This document shows, piece by piece, positions 23,995 to 33,289 of a DNA stretch of 64,000 bases. The DNA lies in assembly GCF_021298855.1 (NCBI RefSeq), contig NZ_JAJTHI010000008.1:1-64000 (forward strand). The letters are read 5' to 3'. Within the stretch, counting starts at the first letter, position 1. The number at the start of each line of letters is the position of its first letter. The notes under the pieces were generated by a model. That model saw nothing but the letters and a program-made list of their open reading frames with translations. It did not search any database and was not told the DNA's origin. A program made the translations under genes and the position numbers. Source of the stretch: Gemmatimonas sp. GTDB lineage: Bacteria > Gemmatimonadota > Gemmatimonadetes > Gemmatimonadales > Gemmatimonadaceae.

Positions 23995-25953
23995 TCAGTC
24001 CCGAGTGGTGGGCGCCGACGGTGTGCGTACCAGCAACCACATGGCGACGGCCCCCAGCACCGCGGCAACCGTGGCGGCACCGTTCATGGCGGCTCCGAGG
24101 GCGCCTGCCCCCAGGATGATCGCCGGCAGCGCCGCACCGCGTGCGGCATCGTGCGGCGAGTGCTCAACCGCAGCGCGCGCGCGTGCCTCCCCCCAGCCGG
24201 TACCGTTGAACGCACTCGACCGATCTGCGCCTGCCGAAACGTCCCAATCCGTCGGCGTCGTGCGCACGCTGCCGTGCGGAACGAAGGCGCCGAGCCCCTG
24301 GCCGGGGAGCGGAACCGCGCTTTCCAGCGGCTCCTGCGCCCGTTCCAGGGCCCTGGTCGCGGCGGTTTCCGCCAGCAGTGACAGCCCGAGACGCACCGGC
24401 ACGAGCGGCCCCTGCTCCACCTCGTGGGTGGCCACGCCGTCCACACCCGCCGCGCGTCGGGCGCGTATCGCGGCGGCGCCGGTGGCGGGCGTGCCTCCAG
24501 CCCGGTCATCCATGACCGTCGTGACCGGCGCCATCGGACCCGGGTCGCCGGCAGCACCCGCCACCAGAACTGCGAGGAGCGCGCGCGCCGCCGGGGGCAC
24601 GGTGGCGCCGTGACGCCGCAGCAGGCGCTCCGCTGCGGTCACCGCCGCGGTCACCTCCGGGGGTGGCGACGCCGCGCGAGAAAGTGCCGCGCGCGACGGT
24701 GCCGCAGGAGACGGTGCCGCAGGAGACGGTGCCGCGGGAGACGGAGCCGAGGGAGACGGAGCCGCGGGAGACGGAGCCGCGGGAGACGACGCCGCGGAGG
24801 CGTCGGCCATGCTTCGCCCCCGCCGCAGTACCGGAACCAACTGCCGGACCAGCGTGTGCAGCGGCGCCGGACTGTCGGGCGTGCTTGGCCGTGCCCCGCT
24901 GTCGATGGGCATGGGCACGCCGTGGTGCCGCGGCTCGTCGACGGCATCCGTCAGCGCAAGCAACAGCTGTCGACTTGCGTGCGCCTCGGACGGCGTACAG
25001 GCGCTGGCGAGTGTTCCGCCGGCCGAGCAGGCACGGAGCAGCGTGCGCAGATGGTGCTGCAACGCAGGGGCGTCCTCATGTCGGAGCCGGGCGCCCAGGC
25101 GCGCGAAGGCGCTCGTCACCATGTCGCCGTCCGGGGCGCCGTCCAGGGCGCCGTCCGGGGCGCCATTGCCGGCCACCTCGGGGTGGAGCGTGGCCTCGGC
25201 GCGTTCGGCCGCGACCGGTTCCGCGTGAGTGGTCGCACTGGTGACCGCCCGGGCCACGCTGCGGTCGCGGTCGCGGCCGGCCGTGCGCACCGCCGTGCGC
25301 GCCCATGCCAGCGCCGGGTGCTCCGGCACGTTGGCCGCGAGGACGGACAGGAGGGCAGCCGCGTCGTCTGCGTGGCCCTGTCGGGCCAGCAGGAGCGCCT
25401 GCTGCGCCAGCAGTACCGGGTCGGCAGGGGTGCGCTCGAGCGCCCCGTGCAGCGCCGCACGCGCCCCCGAGAGGTCACCAACCATGGCGCGCGCGACCGA
25501 CTGCAGCAGCCGCAGCGCCCGTGAATCGGGCTGCGCCTCCAACCCCTGTCCGGCCACGCGTTCGCCCTCGAGCGGATGCCCCAGCACGGTGAGTGCGCCC
25601 GATCGCAGGTACCAGCCCTCTTCGCTGTCGGCGGCTCCAGCCCAGATGGTATCGAGGACGGCCAGGGCCCCCTCCGGCTGGTGCTGGAGCAGTTGGCGGC
25701 GTGCGCTCTCCAGCCCCATTTCCATCGCCACGGGGGGCACCATCTCCCGCGTCTCCACGGCATCGCCAATGGCGAACAGCGCGTCGAGCGGCACCCCACT
25801 CCGCCCCAGAGGCGTGGTGGTGGGGGAAAGTCCCGTACCGGTGCGCTGGACCGGTACCACGGCGCGCGATGGCACCGCCGGCCGCACGGCGGCGGACGGC
25901 GGAATCGGGACGCCACTACCGGCGCCGCCCGTTCCGGCGACTTCTGAGGCCAT
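23995..25953 (-). CDS. TPR-like protein with low-complexity linker and C-terminal membrane segments
   Basis: A 652-residue protein of unknown function. Residues 75-220 hold helical repeats of the TPR type (ARRQLLQHQPEGALAVLDTIW, DLSGARAALHGALERTPADPVLLAQQALLLARQGHADDAAALL). The middle contains two repeat tracts: a GAPDGALDGAPDG segment and an Ala-Pro-Ser-rich 15-bp minisatellite. The C-terminus has two adjacent hydrophobic segments (LPAIILGAGALGAAMNGAATVAAVLGAVAMWLLV). Composition and layout resemble the TPR protein at 9723-11171. It probably acts as a membrane-associated scaffold; this is inference. Confidence 0.7.
   Translation of the reverse strand: MASEVAGTGGAGSGVPIPPSAAVRPAVPSRAVVPVQRTGTGLSPTTTPLGRSGVPLDALFAIGDAVETREMVPPVAMEMGLESARRQLLQHQPEGALAVLDTIWAGAADSEEGWYLRSGALTVLGHPLEGERVAGQGLEAQPDSRALRLLQSVARAMVGDLSGARAALHGALERTPADPVLLAQQALLLARQGHADDAAALLSVLAANVPEHPALAWARTAVRTAGRDRDRSVARAVTSATTHAEPVAAERAEATLHPEVAGNGAPDGALDGAPDGDMVTSAFARLGARLRHEDAPALQHHLRTLLRACSAGGTLASACTPSEAHASRQLLLALTDAVDEPRHHGVPMPIDSGARPSTPDSPAPLHTLVRQLVPVLRRGRSMADASAASSPAAPSPAAPSPSAPSPAAPSPAAPSPAAPSRAALSRAASPPPEVTAAVTAAERLLRRHGATVPPAARALLAVLVAGAAGDPGPMAPVTTVMDDRAGGTPATGAAAIRARRAAGVDGVATHEVEQGPLVPVRLGLSLLAETAATRALERAQEPLESAVPLPGQGLGAFVPHGSVRTTPTDWDVSAGADRSSAFNGTGWGEARARAAVEHSPHDAARGAALPAIILGAGALGAAMNGAATVAAVLGAVAMWLLVRTPSAPTTRD
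24686..24790. repeat. 15-bp minisatellite, seven imperfect copies
   Basis: Seven tandem 15-bp units begin at 24686 and every 15 bp to 24776, close to GCCGCGGGAGACGGA with one to three substitutions each. On the coding (minus) strand they give SPAAP-type pentapeptides within the TPR protein linker. Confidence 0.9.
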
Positions 25954-25980
25954 GCGTCTTATATCGGCCGCTGCCGCCGC

Positions 25981-26274
25981 CTAGACGAGCGCTTCGACCA
26001 ACGCTTCTTCATCATCCCCCCGCACGTAGCGCCCCACGCCGTCCAGCCAACGATAGGCCCCGCCGGTGGCGTCCAGTGCCAACCGACGCCTGGTCGCGCT
26101 GTGTTCGTACAGGCGCAGTTCGCCAACGTCCACCGGCCCTGGCACAAAGCCGATGAACCAGAAGGCTGCCGTGGCGTCGATGGCGTCCACGCCGAACACG
26201 CTCGCCAACGCGCGTTGCAGCGGGTACCAGTCGGGTGGGCGATACGAGGGGAATACGTCGTCGGACATGGGCAT
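25981..26274 (-). CDS. Small hypothetical protein
   Basis: A 97-residue protein that I do not recognise. It is compact and mixed in composition, with YRPPDWYPLQRALASVFGVDAIDATAAFWFIGFVPG near the start and an acidic end (GDDEEALVEALV). No membrane helix or signal peptide is convincing. The ATG at 26274 is preceded by AGG seven bases upstream. A second ATG at 26268 (MSDDVFP) is possible. It lies 27 bp upstream of the TPR protein gene on the same strand, so the two may be co-transcribed. Confidence 0.6.
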   Translation of the reverse strand: MPMSDDVFPSYRPPDWYPLQRALASVFGVDAIDATAAFWFIGFVPGPVDVGELRLYEHSATRRRLALDATGGAYRWLDGVGRYVRGDDEEALVEALV

Positions 26275-26380
26275 CTGGCTGCCTGCTGGACGCCCTGCGT
26301 TTCCCCTCGTCACGGATCGTCACGCCGGTGGTCGAGGTCGTTCGAACGTCCGTGCTGCCGGGATCACTCCGGCACGCAAA

Positions 26381-27355
26381 TCACCGACCTGCGGTGTGTC
26401 GCGCAATGAAGTCCCGAGTGCGCGCCAGCGATTCCCGGGCTTCGGGAAGCACCGCGGCGAAGAACTGCCACACATGCGGCACACGGGGCCAGAGGGCACA
26501 TTCCACCGGCACGCCCGCGTCGCGCGCGCGCTCGGCCACCCGCAGGGCATCATCGCGCAGGACCTCGTCGGCGCTGGCGTGCACCAGCAACGGGGGGAAC
26601 CCGCGATAGTCGCCGTACAACGGCGAGACCGTGGGCGCACGCGGGTCGCCGCCGCCCACGTAGAAGCCGGCCGCACGGCGGATCGTTTCGCCGGCGAACA
26701 TGGCACACCGCGCGCTGTTTTCGTTGAGCGACGCGCCGGTCGCCGCCATGTCCGTCCATGGACAGAAGGTGACCACGGCCGCCGGGAGCGGCTCGCCCGC
26801 GTCGCGGAGGGCCAGCACGAGGGCCAGGGCCAGCCCCCCACCGGCCGAGTCCCCGGCCACCACCAGTCGCTCGGGCGCCACACCCTGCTCGCGCTGCAGG
26901 AACCGGTAGGCCGACAGCGCGTCGTCGAGGGCGGCGGGATGCGGATGTTCGGGGGCCAGTCGGTACCGCGGCACCCAGGCCTCGCCGCCCGTGCGCCGCA
27001 CCAGGGACCCGACAAGAGACCGATGGGTCTCGGGGGAGCAGGCGATGTAGCCACCACCGTGCAGATACAGCAGCGTGGGAGCGCCGGGGGCGGCAGCGGG
27101 CCAGACCAGATGCTCCCCCCCTGGCCACCCCCCTGTTGGGGGGCGCAGTGCGAGCCGCGCCCCGGTGGATCGCGCCATGAGCTGGCGGGGACCGCGGGGT
27201 TTGCCCATGTTGGCGCGCACCCACTGGGGATCGATGGGGCGCAACGCATGCGGGCGCATGCGTGCCGCCACCAGCCAGTGCACGACATGCGCCTGCCAGC
27301 TGGGGCGGCTGGCGGCCAGATACGGCCGCAGGGACTCAGCCACGACCCCACCCAC
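26381..27355 (-). CDS. Alpha/beta hydrolase, hormone-sensitive-lipase group
   Basis: A 324-residue esterase. The oxyanion motif LYLHGGGYIA, the nucleophile elbow VAGDSAGGGLAL, the catalytic Asp in ASADEVLRDDA and the His in RVPHVWQFF define the HSL (family IV) lipase/esterase group. No signal peptide is seen, so it is probably cytoplasmic. It has an N-terminal cap region of about 85 residues. The start is GTG at 27355, which is weak; the real start may lie a little downstream. It follows the LytR-type regulator by 24 bp on the same strand. Confidence 0.88.
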   Translation of the reverse strand: MGGVVAESLRPYLAASRPSWQAHVVHWLVAARMRPHALRPIDPQWVRANMGKPRGPRQLMARSTGARLALRPPTGGWPGGEHLVWPAAAPGAPTLLYLHGGGYIACSPETHRSLVGSLVRRTGGEAWVPRYRLAPEHPHPAALDDALSAYRFLQREQGVAPERLVVAGDSAGGGLALALVLALRDAGEPLPAAVVTFCPWTDMAATGASLNENSARCAMFAGETIRRAAGFYVGGGDPRAPTVSPLYGDYRGFPPLLVHASADEVLRDDALRVAERARDAGVPVECALWPRVPHVWQFFAAVLPEARESLARTRDFIARHTAGR

Positions 27356-27379
27356 GTCGGAAGCGCATGCGCGACCCGC

Positions 27380-28243
27380 CTAGACGCCGACCTGCTTTTC
27401 CACCCGGTCGCGATAGTGGCGACTGAGGCGCAACCGCGTCCCATCCTCGAGAATCACGACGTAGTCACCCGAGAACCACTGTTGCATTTCGCGCACCCGA
27501 TTGAGGTTCACGATGGTCGAGCGGTGAATGCGGGCGAAGAGTCGCGGGTCGAGCGTTTCCTCGAGATGCGAGATGCGCTCCCGGATGGTGTGCGCCGTTT
27601 TCCCCACATGCAGGCGGACGTAGTTGCGATCGGCCTCGATCCAGTCGATTTCCGTGGTCTTCACGAAGAACATGCGGCCGTCCTGCTTCACCAGAATCCG
27701 GCTGGCGTAGCTGCCACTCGGCGCGGCGGCTCCTGCCGCCGGAGGCGCCGCCGCCGCGCTGCTGCCACCGGCGCCCAGTGCCAGACCGGCGAGGGCCGCA
27801 GCCCCGTCACGTGCTTCGCCACCGCCGTCGGCAAGGCGCCGTACCGTTTCGAGCAGCTCGCCCAGCCGTTCGGCCGCCACGGCGTTCGCGCGCTGCTTGC
27901 GCGCCTTCTCGAAGGCCGCGCGGAAGCGATCGCCGTCCACTGGCTTGAGCACGTAATCCACCGCGTGCACATCGAACGCACGCTGCGCATGCTCATCATA
28001 CGCCGTGACGAACAGGACCATGGGGACCGGGCCACCCTCGATCTCCCGCAGCACGCCGAAGCCGTCGAGTCCGGGCATCTGCACATCGAGGCACACCAGA
28101 TCCGGACGCAGCGCACGAATCATCTCGACCGCCTCGAGACCCGACTCGGCTTCGCCCACGATTTCCACGTCGCTTTCATTTTGCAGCAGGCGGCGTACGC
28201 GCTGGCGGGCCAGCGTTTCGTCATCCACAATCAGGACTCGCAC
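27380..28243 (-). CDS. LytTR-family response regulator
   Basis: A 287-residue two-component regulator. The receiver domain (1-120) has the acidic pair Asp7/Asp8, phosphoacceptor Asp53 (CLDVQMPGLDG), Thr in FVTAYDEHA and Lys in DYVLKPVDGD. A linker of about 50 Ala/Gly/Pro residues follows. The LytTR DNA-binding domain (about 185-285) has EIDWIEADRNYVRLH and RIHRSTIVNLNRV. The start is GTG at 28243, chosen for the strong purine-rich site GGGAGAAGG just upstream and because the receiver strand MRVLIVDDE begins there. It is divergent from its presumed kinase partner at 28600. Confidence 0.92.
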   Translation of the reverse strand: MRVLIVDDETLARQRVRRLLQNESDVEIVGEAESGLEAVEMIRALRPDLVCLDVQMPGLDGFGVLREIEGGPVPMVLFVTAYDEHAQRAFDVHAVDYVLKPVDGDRFRAAFEKARKQRANAVAAERLGELLETVRRLADGGGEARDGAAALAGLALGAGGSSAAAAPPAAGAAAPSGSYASRILVKQDGRMFFVKTTEIDWIEADRNYVRLHVGKTAHTIRERISHLEETLDPRLFARIHRSTIVNLNRVREMQQWFSGDYVVILEDGTRLRLSRHYRDRVEKQVGV

Positions 28244-28599
28244 TCGTGCCTTCTCCCCTCCCGTTGACGAACCGAAGCGCACCGGGCCATCACGTCGGGA
28301 GGCGCGACGTGACGGTGACGCTTCGACGACCATACCGCAGTGAGACCGATTTCGGGATCGCCAGCGGATACCCAGACCGGGGACCAACACCAAATTGCGA
28401 AGCGCGGTTGCACAGACGGTGGCCCCTGCTGTCCCGAACGGTTGCCCCAGACCCCGACGGAGGGAAGTGCCGCCTTGTTGCACGCGGTCCGCTGGTTCGC
28501 TGATACCCCGCTCCCGCTCCAGAGTTCGCCTGCGTGCCCGCGTGCTGTCCCGCCAGAGCGGATTCGTCCTGTCTCCCCTGAACGCGTCTTGTCTCACCC
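28244..28599. other. 356-bp divergent intergenic region of the two-component pair
   Basis: No gene, tRNA or strong hairpin is visible. It holds the regulator's ribosome-binding site at its left end and must contain both promoters. I could not pick defendable -35/-10 hexamers or paired LytTR-type sites by eye. Confidence 0.5.
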
Positions 28600-29745
28600 A
28601 TGACCAACTCGTCACTTCCCCTCACCATCGCGGATGAGGGCGCACGGCTGCGGCGGCTCACCCGCGTGCTGTTTGCCGGCATCTGGGTGGTGCCCTCATC
28701 ACTCGCCGCGCTGCAGCTCACCGTGGTGGGCGACACCTCCGGCGTCCACTACGGGATCGGCACGGCGCTGCTCTGGCAGGGCTCGGCGTGGATGTTGTGG
28801 GGACTCTGGTCGCAGCTGATCCTCACGCTCGTTGATCGCGTGCAGCTCGATACGGCCCGCGTCCTGCCGTGGCTGGCCCTGCACGCCGGGTTCACCGTGA
28901 TGATCAGTGCGGCCAACGTGCTGGCCATTGCCTGGCTCGACCACGTGTTCGGCGCCGTCGGACAGGTCACGACCTACGCGTTCGCCCTGCGCGTGGTGAT
29001 CGTGAATCATCTCGACATTCAGGTGGTGCTCTACTGGGCCGTGCTCGGGGCCGCGTACATGGTCGAGTTCGTGCGGCGGTATCGCGAGCGGGATCGCGCC
29101 GCCGCGGAGCTCGAGCAGAAGCTCGCGCGTACGCAGCTGGAGGCGCTGCGCATGCAGCTCAACCCGCACTTCCTCTTCAATGCCCTCAACTCGGTGGCCG
29201 AGCTGATGGAGATGAACGTGAAGGAGGCGCAGCGCACCCTCATTCGCGTCAGCGATCTGCTGCGCCTCTCGCTGCGGTCGGCCGGGCAATCGCTCATTCC
29301 CGTCTGGCAGGAGATCGAGCTGGTGGAGCTCTACCTGCAGATCGCCCGCGTACGCTACGGCCACGGGCTGGACGTGGACATCGACGTGGACCCCAATGCG
29401 GTCGATCTCATGGTGCCGAGTTTCCTGTTGCAGCCGATCGTGGAGAACGCCCTCAAGCACGGCCTGGCGCCGGGCCACCCCGATCAGTCGATCGCCGTGC
29501 GTCTGGCGCGCGTGGGTGGCAGTCTCGAGATCGTCGTGGAGGACAACGGCAAGGGACTCGACGGGCTGCTCACCACCAGCGGACGCTTTCTCGCGGCGGT
29601 GCCGTCGGTGGACGGGTTGGGCATTGGGCTCACCAACACGCGCTCCCGTCTCGCCATGCTCTACGGCGACCGCTATGCCTTTCGCATGAGCAACCAGCCC
29701 AGCGGGGGGTGTCGGGTGGACATCCGCCTGCCGGTGCAGAACTGA
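28600..29745 (+). CDS. LytS-type sensor histidine kinase
   Basis: A 381-residue membrane kinase. Four hydrophobic segments lie within residues 20-160. A short coiled coil follows, then the His_kinase dimerisation motif LNPHFLFNALNSV (phosphorylated His near residue 190) and an HATPase domain with LLQPIVENALKHG (N-box), VVEDNGKGLDG (G1) and GIGLTNTRSRLAMLYG (G2). It has no large sensor domain, so the signal is probably read within or near the membrane. It should phosphorylate the divergent LytTR regulator. Confidence 0.9.
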   Translation: MTNSSLPLTIADEGARLRRLTRVLFAGIWVVPSSLAALQLTVVGDTSGVHYGIGTALLWQGSAWMLWGLWSQLILTLVDRVQLDTARVLPWLALHAGFTVMISAANVLAIAWLDHVFGAVGQVTTYAFALRVVIVNHLDIQVVLYWAVLGAAYMVEFVRRYRERDRAAAELEQKLARTQLEALRMQLNPHFLFNALNSVAELMEMNVKEAQRTLIRVSDLLRLSLRSAGQSLIPVWQEIELVELYLQIARVRYGHGLDVDIDVDPNAVDLMVPSFLLQPIVENALKHGLAPGHPDQSIAVRLARVGGSLEIVVEDNGKGLDGLLTTSGRFLAAVPSVDGLGIGLTNTRSRLAMLYGDRYAFRMSNQPSGGCRVDIRLPVQN

Positions 29746-29844
29746 ACAGGGGCCTGACGGCTGGGGCATGGCACGCTTGCCACCCGACGGGTTTCCACGG
29801 AGAATCCCTATCTCCACCGTTCTCCACCCTTTCGTACACTGCCC

Positions 29845-30597
29845 ATGACGACGGTTGCCCCCCCCATCCCCCGCACGCCCCTGCTGCTCGGCGCTCTGGT
29901 GCTGGCCGTGGGCATGGCCGGCGCCGGTGCGTTGATTGGCACCGGCTTCGCCCGCATGCGCACCGCCGACCGCACCGTCGCGGTCAAGGGCGTCGCCGAG
30001 CGCGAGGCCAAGGCCGACCTCGCGATCTGGCCGCTGCGCCTGGTGGCCACCGACGATGACCTCGGGCGCGCGAACACCGCCCTCGAGCGCAACGTGCAGC
30101 AGGTGCGCGCCTTCCTGCGCGAGAACGGACTCGACTCCACCGCCGCGGAGATCACGGTGCAGGAGTTCCGGGTGGAAGACGCGCGCACCGTGGGCGGATA
30201 TGCCAACACCGCCCGCTACATCATTCGTCAAACGCTGGTGGTGCGCTCGGCCGATGTCGACAAGGTGCAGGCCGCCAGCCAGCGGGTCCCGGAGCTGGTC
30301 CGCAACGGGGTGGTGCTGTCGAGCGGTCAGGAGTACGGGGGTGGCGGCCCCACCTTCGTCTTCACCGGCCTCAATACGCTCAAGCCGGCCATGATTGCCG
30401 AAGCCACGGCGCGCGCGCGCCAGGGCGCCGAGCAGTTCGCACGTGACGCCAACAGCACCCTCTCCGGCATCCGTACGGCCAGCCAAGGCGTGTTCGAGAT
30501 CCTGCCGCGCGATCAGGCGGCGGGAATCACCGAGGAGAGCCAGGTGCGCAAGCGCGTACGCGTGGTGACCACGGTGGTGTACGGGCTCGACGACTGA
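29845..30597 (+). CDS. SIMPL (DUF541) domain protein
   Basis: A 250-residue exported or membrane-anchored protein. One N-terminal hydrophobic helix (about 12-33) is followed by a SIMPL domain: VAVKGVAEREAKADLAIWPL, LRENGLDSTAAEITVQEF, ARYIIRQTLVVRSADVDKV, LKPAMIAEATARARQGAEQFARDANSTLSGIR. Members are periplasmic or surface proteins with poorly known roles, in some cases linked to oxidative stress. It lies 99 bp after the kinase gene on the same strand. Confidence 0.88.
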   Translation: MTTVAPPIPRTPLLLGALVLAVGMAGAGALIGTGFARMRTADRTVAVKGVAEREAKADLAIWPLRLVATDDDLGRANTALERNVQQVRAFLRENGLDSTAAEITVQEFRVEDARTVGGYANTARYIIRQTLVVRSADVDKVQAASQRVPELVRNGVVLSSGQEYGGGGPTFVFTGLNTLKPAMIAEATARARQGAEQFARDANSTLSGIRTASQGVFEILPRDQAAGITEESQVRKRVRVVTTVVYGLDD

Positions 30598-30616
30598 GGC
30601 TCAGGCACGCCGCTCG

Positions 30617-31801
30617 TTACACGAACGCCGAGTGGCCGGTGATGGCGCGCCCCACGATCATGGTGTTGATCTCGTTCGACCCTTCGTAGCTGTAAATGGC
30701 CTCCGCGTCGGCAAACAGCCGTGCCACGTGGTACTCCAGCAGAATACCGTTGCCACCCAGCGCCTCCCGGGCCAGCGCCACCGTTTCCCGGCACCTGGCC
30801 GCGCAGAACTGCTTGGCCAGCGCCGAGTGTTCGTCGCGGGGGCCCAAACGGTCCTGCAACTCCGACGCCCGCAACGCCACGCCGATCATGGCCGTCACGT
30901 TGCCCAGCATCTTCACGAGCATCTGCTGCACCAGCTGGTAGGAGGCAATGGGACGACCGAACTGGGTGCGCTCGCCGGCGTACCGTAGCGCATGCTCGTA
31001 GGCGCCCATCGCACACCCCACCGCCTGCCATGCCGTCCCGCAGCGCGCCGTGACGAGCACCCGCTGGGTGTCGGCAAACGACGTGGCACGCTGCAGGCGG
31101 TCGGCTTCCGCCACCCGCAGGTCGCGCATGGTGATGAGGCCGTTGTGCACCGTGCGCTGCGCAATCTTGCCGCGCATGAGCTCCGCAGAGTAGCCCGGCA
31201 GTGCGGTGCGCACGATGAACCCCTTCACCGTCTGGTCGGCTTCGTCGCGCGCCCAGATCACCACCACGTCGCACCAGGTGGCATTGCCGATCCACTTCTT
31301 CTGGCCGTTGAGCACCCACGTGTCCCCATCGCGCCGACAGGTGGTCGTGAGTCCGCGCGCGACACCAGACCCGACATCGGGTTCGGTGAGCCCGAACGCT
31401 CCTACCAGATCCCACCGTCGCAATGCCGGCAGCCACTCTTCCTGCTGCTCCGGTGACCCGCAGAGCGCGATGGCGTTCATGCAGAGCCCGGCATGCACGC
31501 CGAAGAAGGTGGCAAGTGACGGATCGACACGCGCAAACTCCATGCTGAGCAGCCCATCCGAGACGGTGGCCACGGGCGCATGCGCCGGCGTGTACCGATG
31601 CTGCAGCAGGTCCAGCGCCTTCATGCGCGCCACGAGGTAGTCGCGCGGAAACTCGCCCTTCTCCCACCAGGCGTTGGCCTGCGGCTCCCACTCCTCGGTC
31701 ATGAACTGCCGCAGGGCGAGGCGCTCCGCGTTCACCGCGTCGGGCACCGTGGAAAACCAGTCGTAGAAGTCGCTGGTGGTGATGGCTGGGCGACGCGGCA
31801 T
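30617..31801 (-). CDS. Acyl-CoA dehydrogenase, glutaryl-CoA dehydrogenase-like
   Basis: A 394-residue FAD flavoprotein. Family signatures are GAFGLTEPDVGSG, WVLNGQKKWIGNA (substrate and FAD loop), ERTQFGRPIASYQLVQ and the C-terminal EALGGNGILLEYHVARLFADAEAIYSYEGSNEINTMIVGRAITG, where Glu in YEGSNEI is the catalytic base. The pattern around residues 55-100 is closest to the glutaryl-CoA dehydrogenase / plant ACX4 branch. No electron-transfer flavoprotein gene is nearby. The substrate is not settled. Confidence 0.87.
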   Translation of the reverse strand: MPRRPAITTSDFYDWFSTVPDAVNAERLALRQFMTEEWEPQANAWWEKGEFPRDYLVARMKALDLLQHRYTPAHAPVATVSDGLLSMEFARVDPSLATFFGVHAGLCMNAIALCGSPEQQEEWLPALRRWDLVGAFGLTEPDVGSGVARGLTTTCRRDGDTWVLNGQKKWIGNATWCDVVVIWARDEADQTVKGFIVRTALPGYSAELMRGKIAQRTVHNGLITMRDLRVAEADRLQRATSFADTQRVLVTARCGTAWQAVGCAMGAYEHALRYAGERTQFGRPIASYQLVQQMLVKMLGNVTAMIGVALRASELQDRLGPRDEHSALAKQFCAARCRETVALAREALGGNGILLEYHVARLFADAEAIYSYEGSNEINTMIVGRAITGHSAFV

Positions 31802-31950
31802 ACGGACTCGTGACGAGTGGGAACGTGCGAGGGCGCCGGGTTGGACGCTCCGCGAGCGGGACCGAAGGCGCGTACTGGCCCCCGGCGATGGCCTCGGCAG
31901 TATAATGCACGGGCCGCCCTCGATCCCCTGCCCTGCCTGCCGCTCCTCGC

Positions 31951-32688
31951 GTGTCCCTCGCCCGTTACCTCGCCCGTCTCGGCTACGGCCCCCGCAAGGC
32001 GTGCGAGCGCCTGATTGCCGGTCAGCAGGTCCGTTCGGCCAGCGGGGCCGTCCTGCGCGACGGGGATCCGTTTGCCCACGATGACGTGCGCGTGGACGGT
32101 GCCCCGCTCGATCCCCCGCCCGGGGCCGTGGTCCTGCTGCACAAGCCCGTGGGCTACGTCTGCTCCACGCGCGATCGACCGCCGCTCGTGTACGACCTGG
32201 TGCCGCCGCGGTGGCTGGTGCGCACGCCCGTGCTGGCCACCGTGGGGCGGCTCGACGCGGACACGAGCGGCCTGCTGCTGCTCACCGACGATGGGCCACT
32301 CAATCACCAGCTCACCTCACCCCGATGGCACCTGCCGAAGGGCTACGACGTGACGCTGGCCGACCCGCTGCGCGGGGACGAGGCCGAGCGCTTTGCCAGC
32401 GGGACGCTGCGGCTGCAGGGAGACGACGAGCCCGTGCGTGCGGCCATACTGACGGCGCACGACGGGGGACAGGTGCGCCTGACCATCAGTGAGGGTCGCT
32501 ACCACCAGGTGCGACGCATGTTCGCCGCCGTGGGCCACCACGTGACGGCCCTGCACCGCGCCACCTTCGGGCCGCTCGACCTGACCGGCGTGAACATCGG
32601 GAGCTGGCGGGTGCTTGCCGCCGACGAAGTCAGGGCACTGCGGGAGGCCGCGCAGTCGGCGGCCCGGGCGGCGAAGGGCGCGCGGTAG
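31951..32688 (+). CDS. RsuA/RluB-family rRNA pseudouridine synthase
   Basis: A 245-residue enzyme isomerising a uridine in rRNA. An N-terminal S4 RNA-binding domain (LARYLARLGYGPRKACERLIAGQQV) precedes the catalytic domain with GRLDADTSGLLLLTDDG, in which the Asp of RLDADT is the nucleophile, and SEGRYHQVRRMFAAVGHHVTALHRATFGPL. It is most like the RsuA (16S U516) subgroup. It starts with GTG at 31951. Its last 59 bp overlap the 3' end of the convergent TlpA-like gene. Confidence 0.9.
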   Translation: MSLARYLARLGYGPRKACERLIAGQQVRSASGAVLRDGDPFAHDDVRVDGAPLDPPPGAVVLLHKPVGYVCSTRDRPPLVYDLVPPRWLVRTPVLATVGRLDADTSGLLLLTDDGPLNHQLTSPRWHLPKGYDVTLADPLRGDEAERFASGTLRLQGDDEPVRAAILTAHDGGQVRLTISEGRYHQVRRMFAAVGHHVTALHRATFGPLDLTGVNIGSWRVLAADEVRALREAAQSAARAAKGAR

Positions 32689-33289
32689 CCGGAAGGCGCT
32701 CTGCCAGGAGCCGCCTGATCGCCGGCCGCAGCGTAAGCGGGCCCACCGGCCCCATCACGGTATGGCGCACCACGCCCTGCCGGTCGACGAGAAAGCTCGT
32801 GGGATACCCGCGCACGCCACCGAAGGCGGCGATGACCTCAGCGGTGACGATCGCCACCGGATAGCGGATGTCGCGCTCAGCCAGAAAGGCATCCACCGTC
32901 TGAGCCGGACCGCGATCCACCGACAGCCCCAGCACCACCAGGCCGTCGTCGGCGTAGGCGTTGGCCAATTGCTGCAGCGCCGGCATCTCCGCCCGACAGG
33001 GTGGGCACCAGGTCGCCCACACATTCACGAAGACGACCTGCCCGCGCAGGCTCTCGGCGGTGATCCGGTCGCCGCGCCGTGTGGTCACGGCGTAGTCCGG
33101 CTGCAGCGCGGCACGCTGCCGCACCCCCATCAGCGCCTCCATGTGCGGCCAGCAGCGTGGCGCCGCCCACAGCAGGATGGCCGCGGTCACGAGATTGGGC
33201 AGCGTGAGCCAGCGGACCAGCCCCACGGGGATCCACGCCGGCGCCCAGGTCGGCACCCGGGACGGTCGTGGCTCGTGCTCCTCAGGCAC
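32630..33289 (-). CDS. TlpA-like membrane-anchored thioredoxin
   Basis: A 219-residue redox protein. A hydrophobic segment (about 28-45) anchors it in the inner membrane. The periplasmic thioredoxin-fold domain has VVFVNVWATWCPPCRAEMPAL with the redox cysteines Cys95 and Cys98 and the cis-Pro region GYPTSFLVDRQG. Such proteins reduce disulphides during cytochrome c maturation or protect exported proteins. The GTG start at 33289 overlaps the upstream methyltransferase by eight bases. The Pro-rich C-terminus runs 59 bp into the convergent rsuA-type gene. Confidence 0.87.
   Translation of the reverse strand: MPEEHEPRPSRVPTWAPAWIPVGLVRWLTLPNLVTAAILLWAAPRCWPHMEALMGVRQRAALQPDYAVTTRRGDRITAESLRGQVVFVNVWATWCPPCRAEMPALQQLANAYADDGLVVLGLSVDRGPAQTVDAFLAERDIRYPVAIVTAEVIAAFGGVRGYPTSFLVDRQGVVRHTVMGPVGPLTLRPAIRRLLAERLPATARPSPPGPPTARPPAVP

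Noticed and set aside
28699-30486. A 595-codon minus-strand frame opposite the LytS-type kinase and SIMPL genes
   Set aside because: It spans two well-supported genes and has shadow-type composition.
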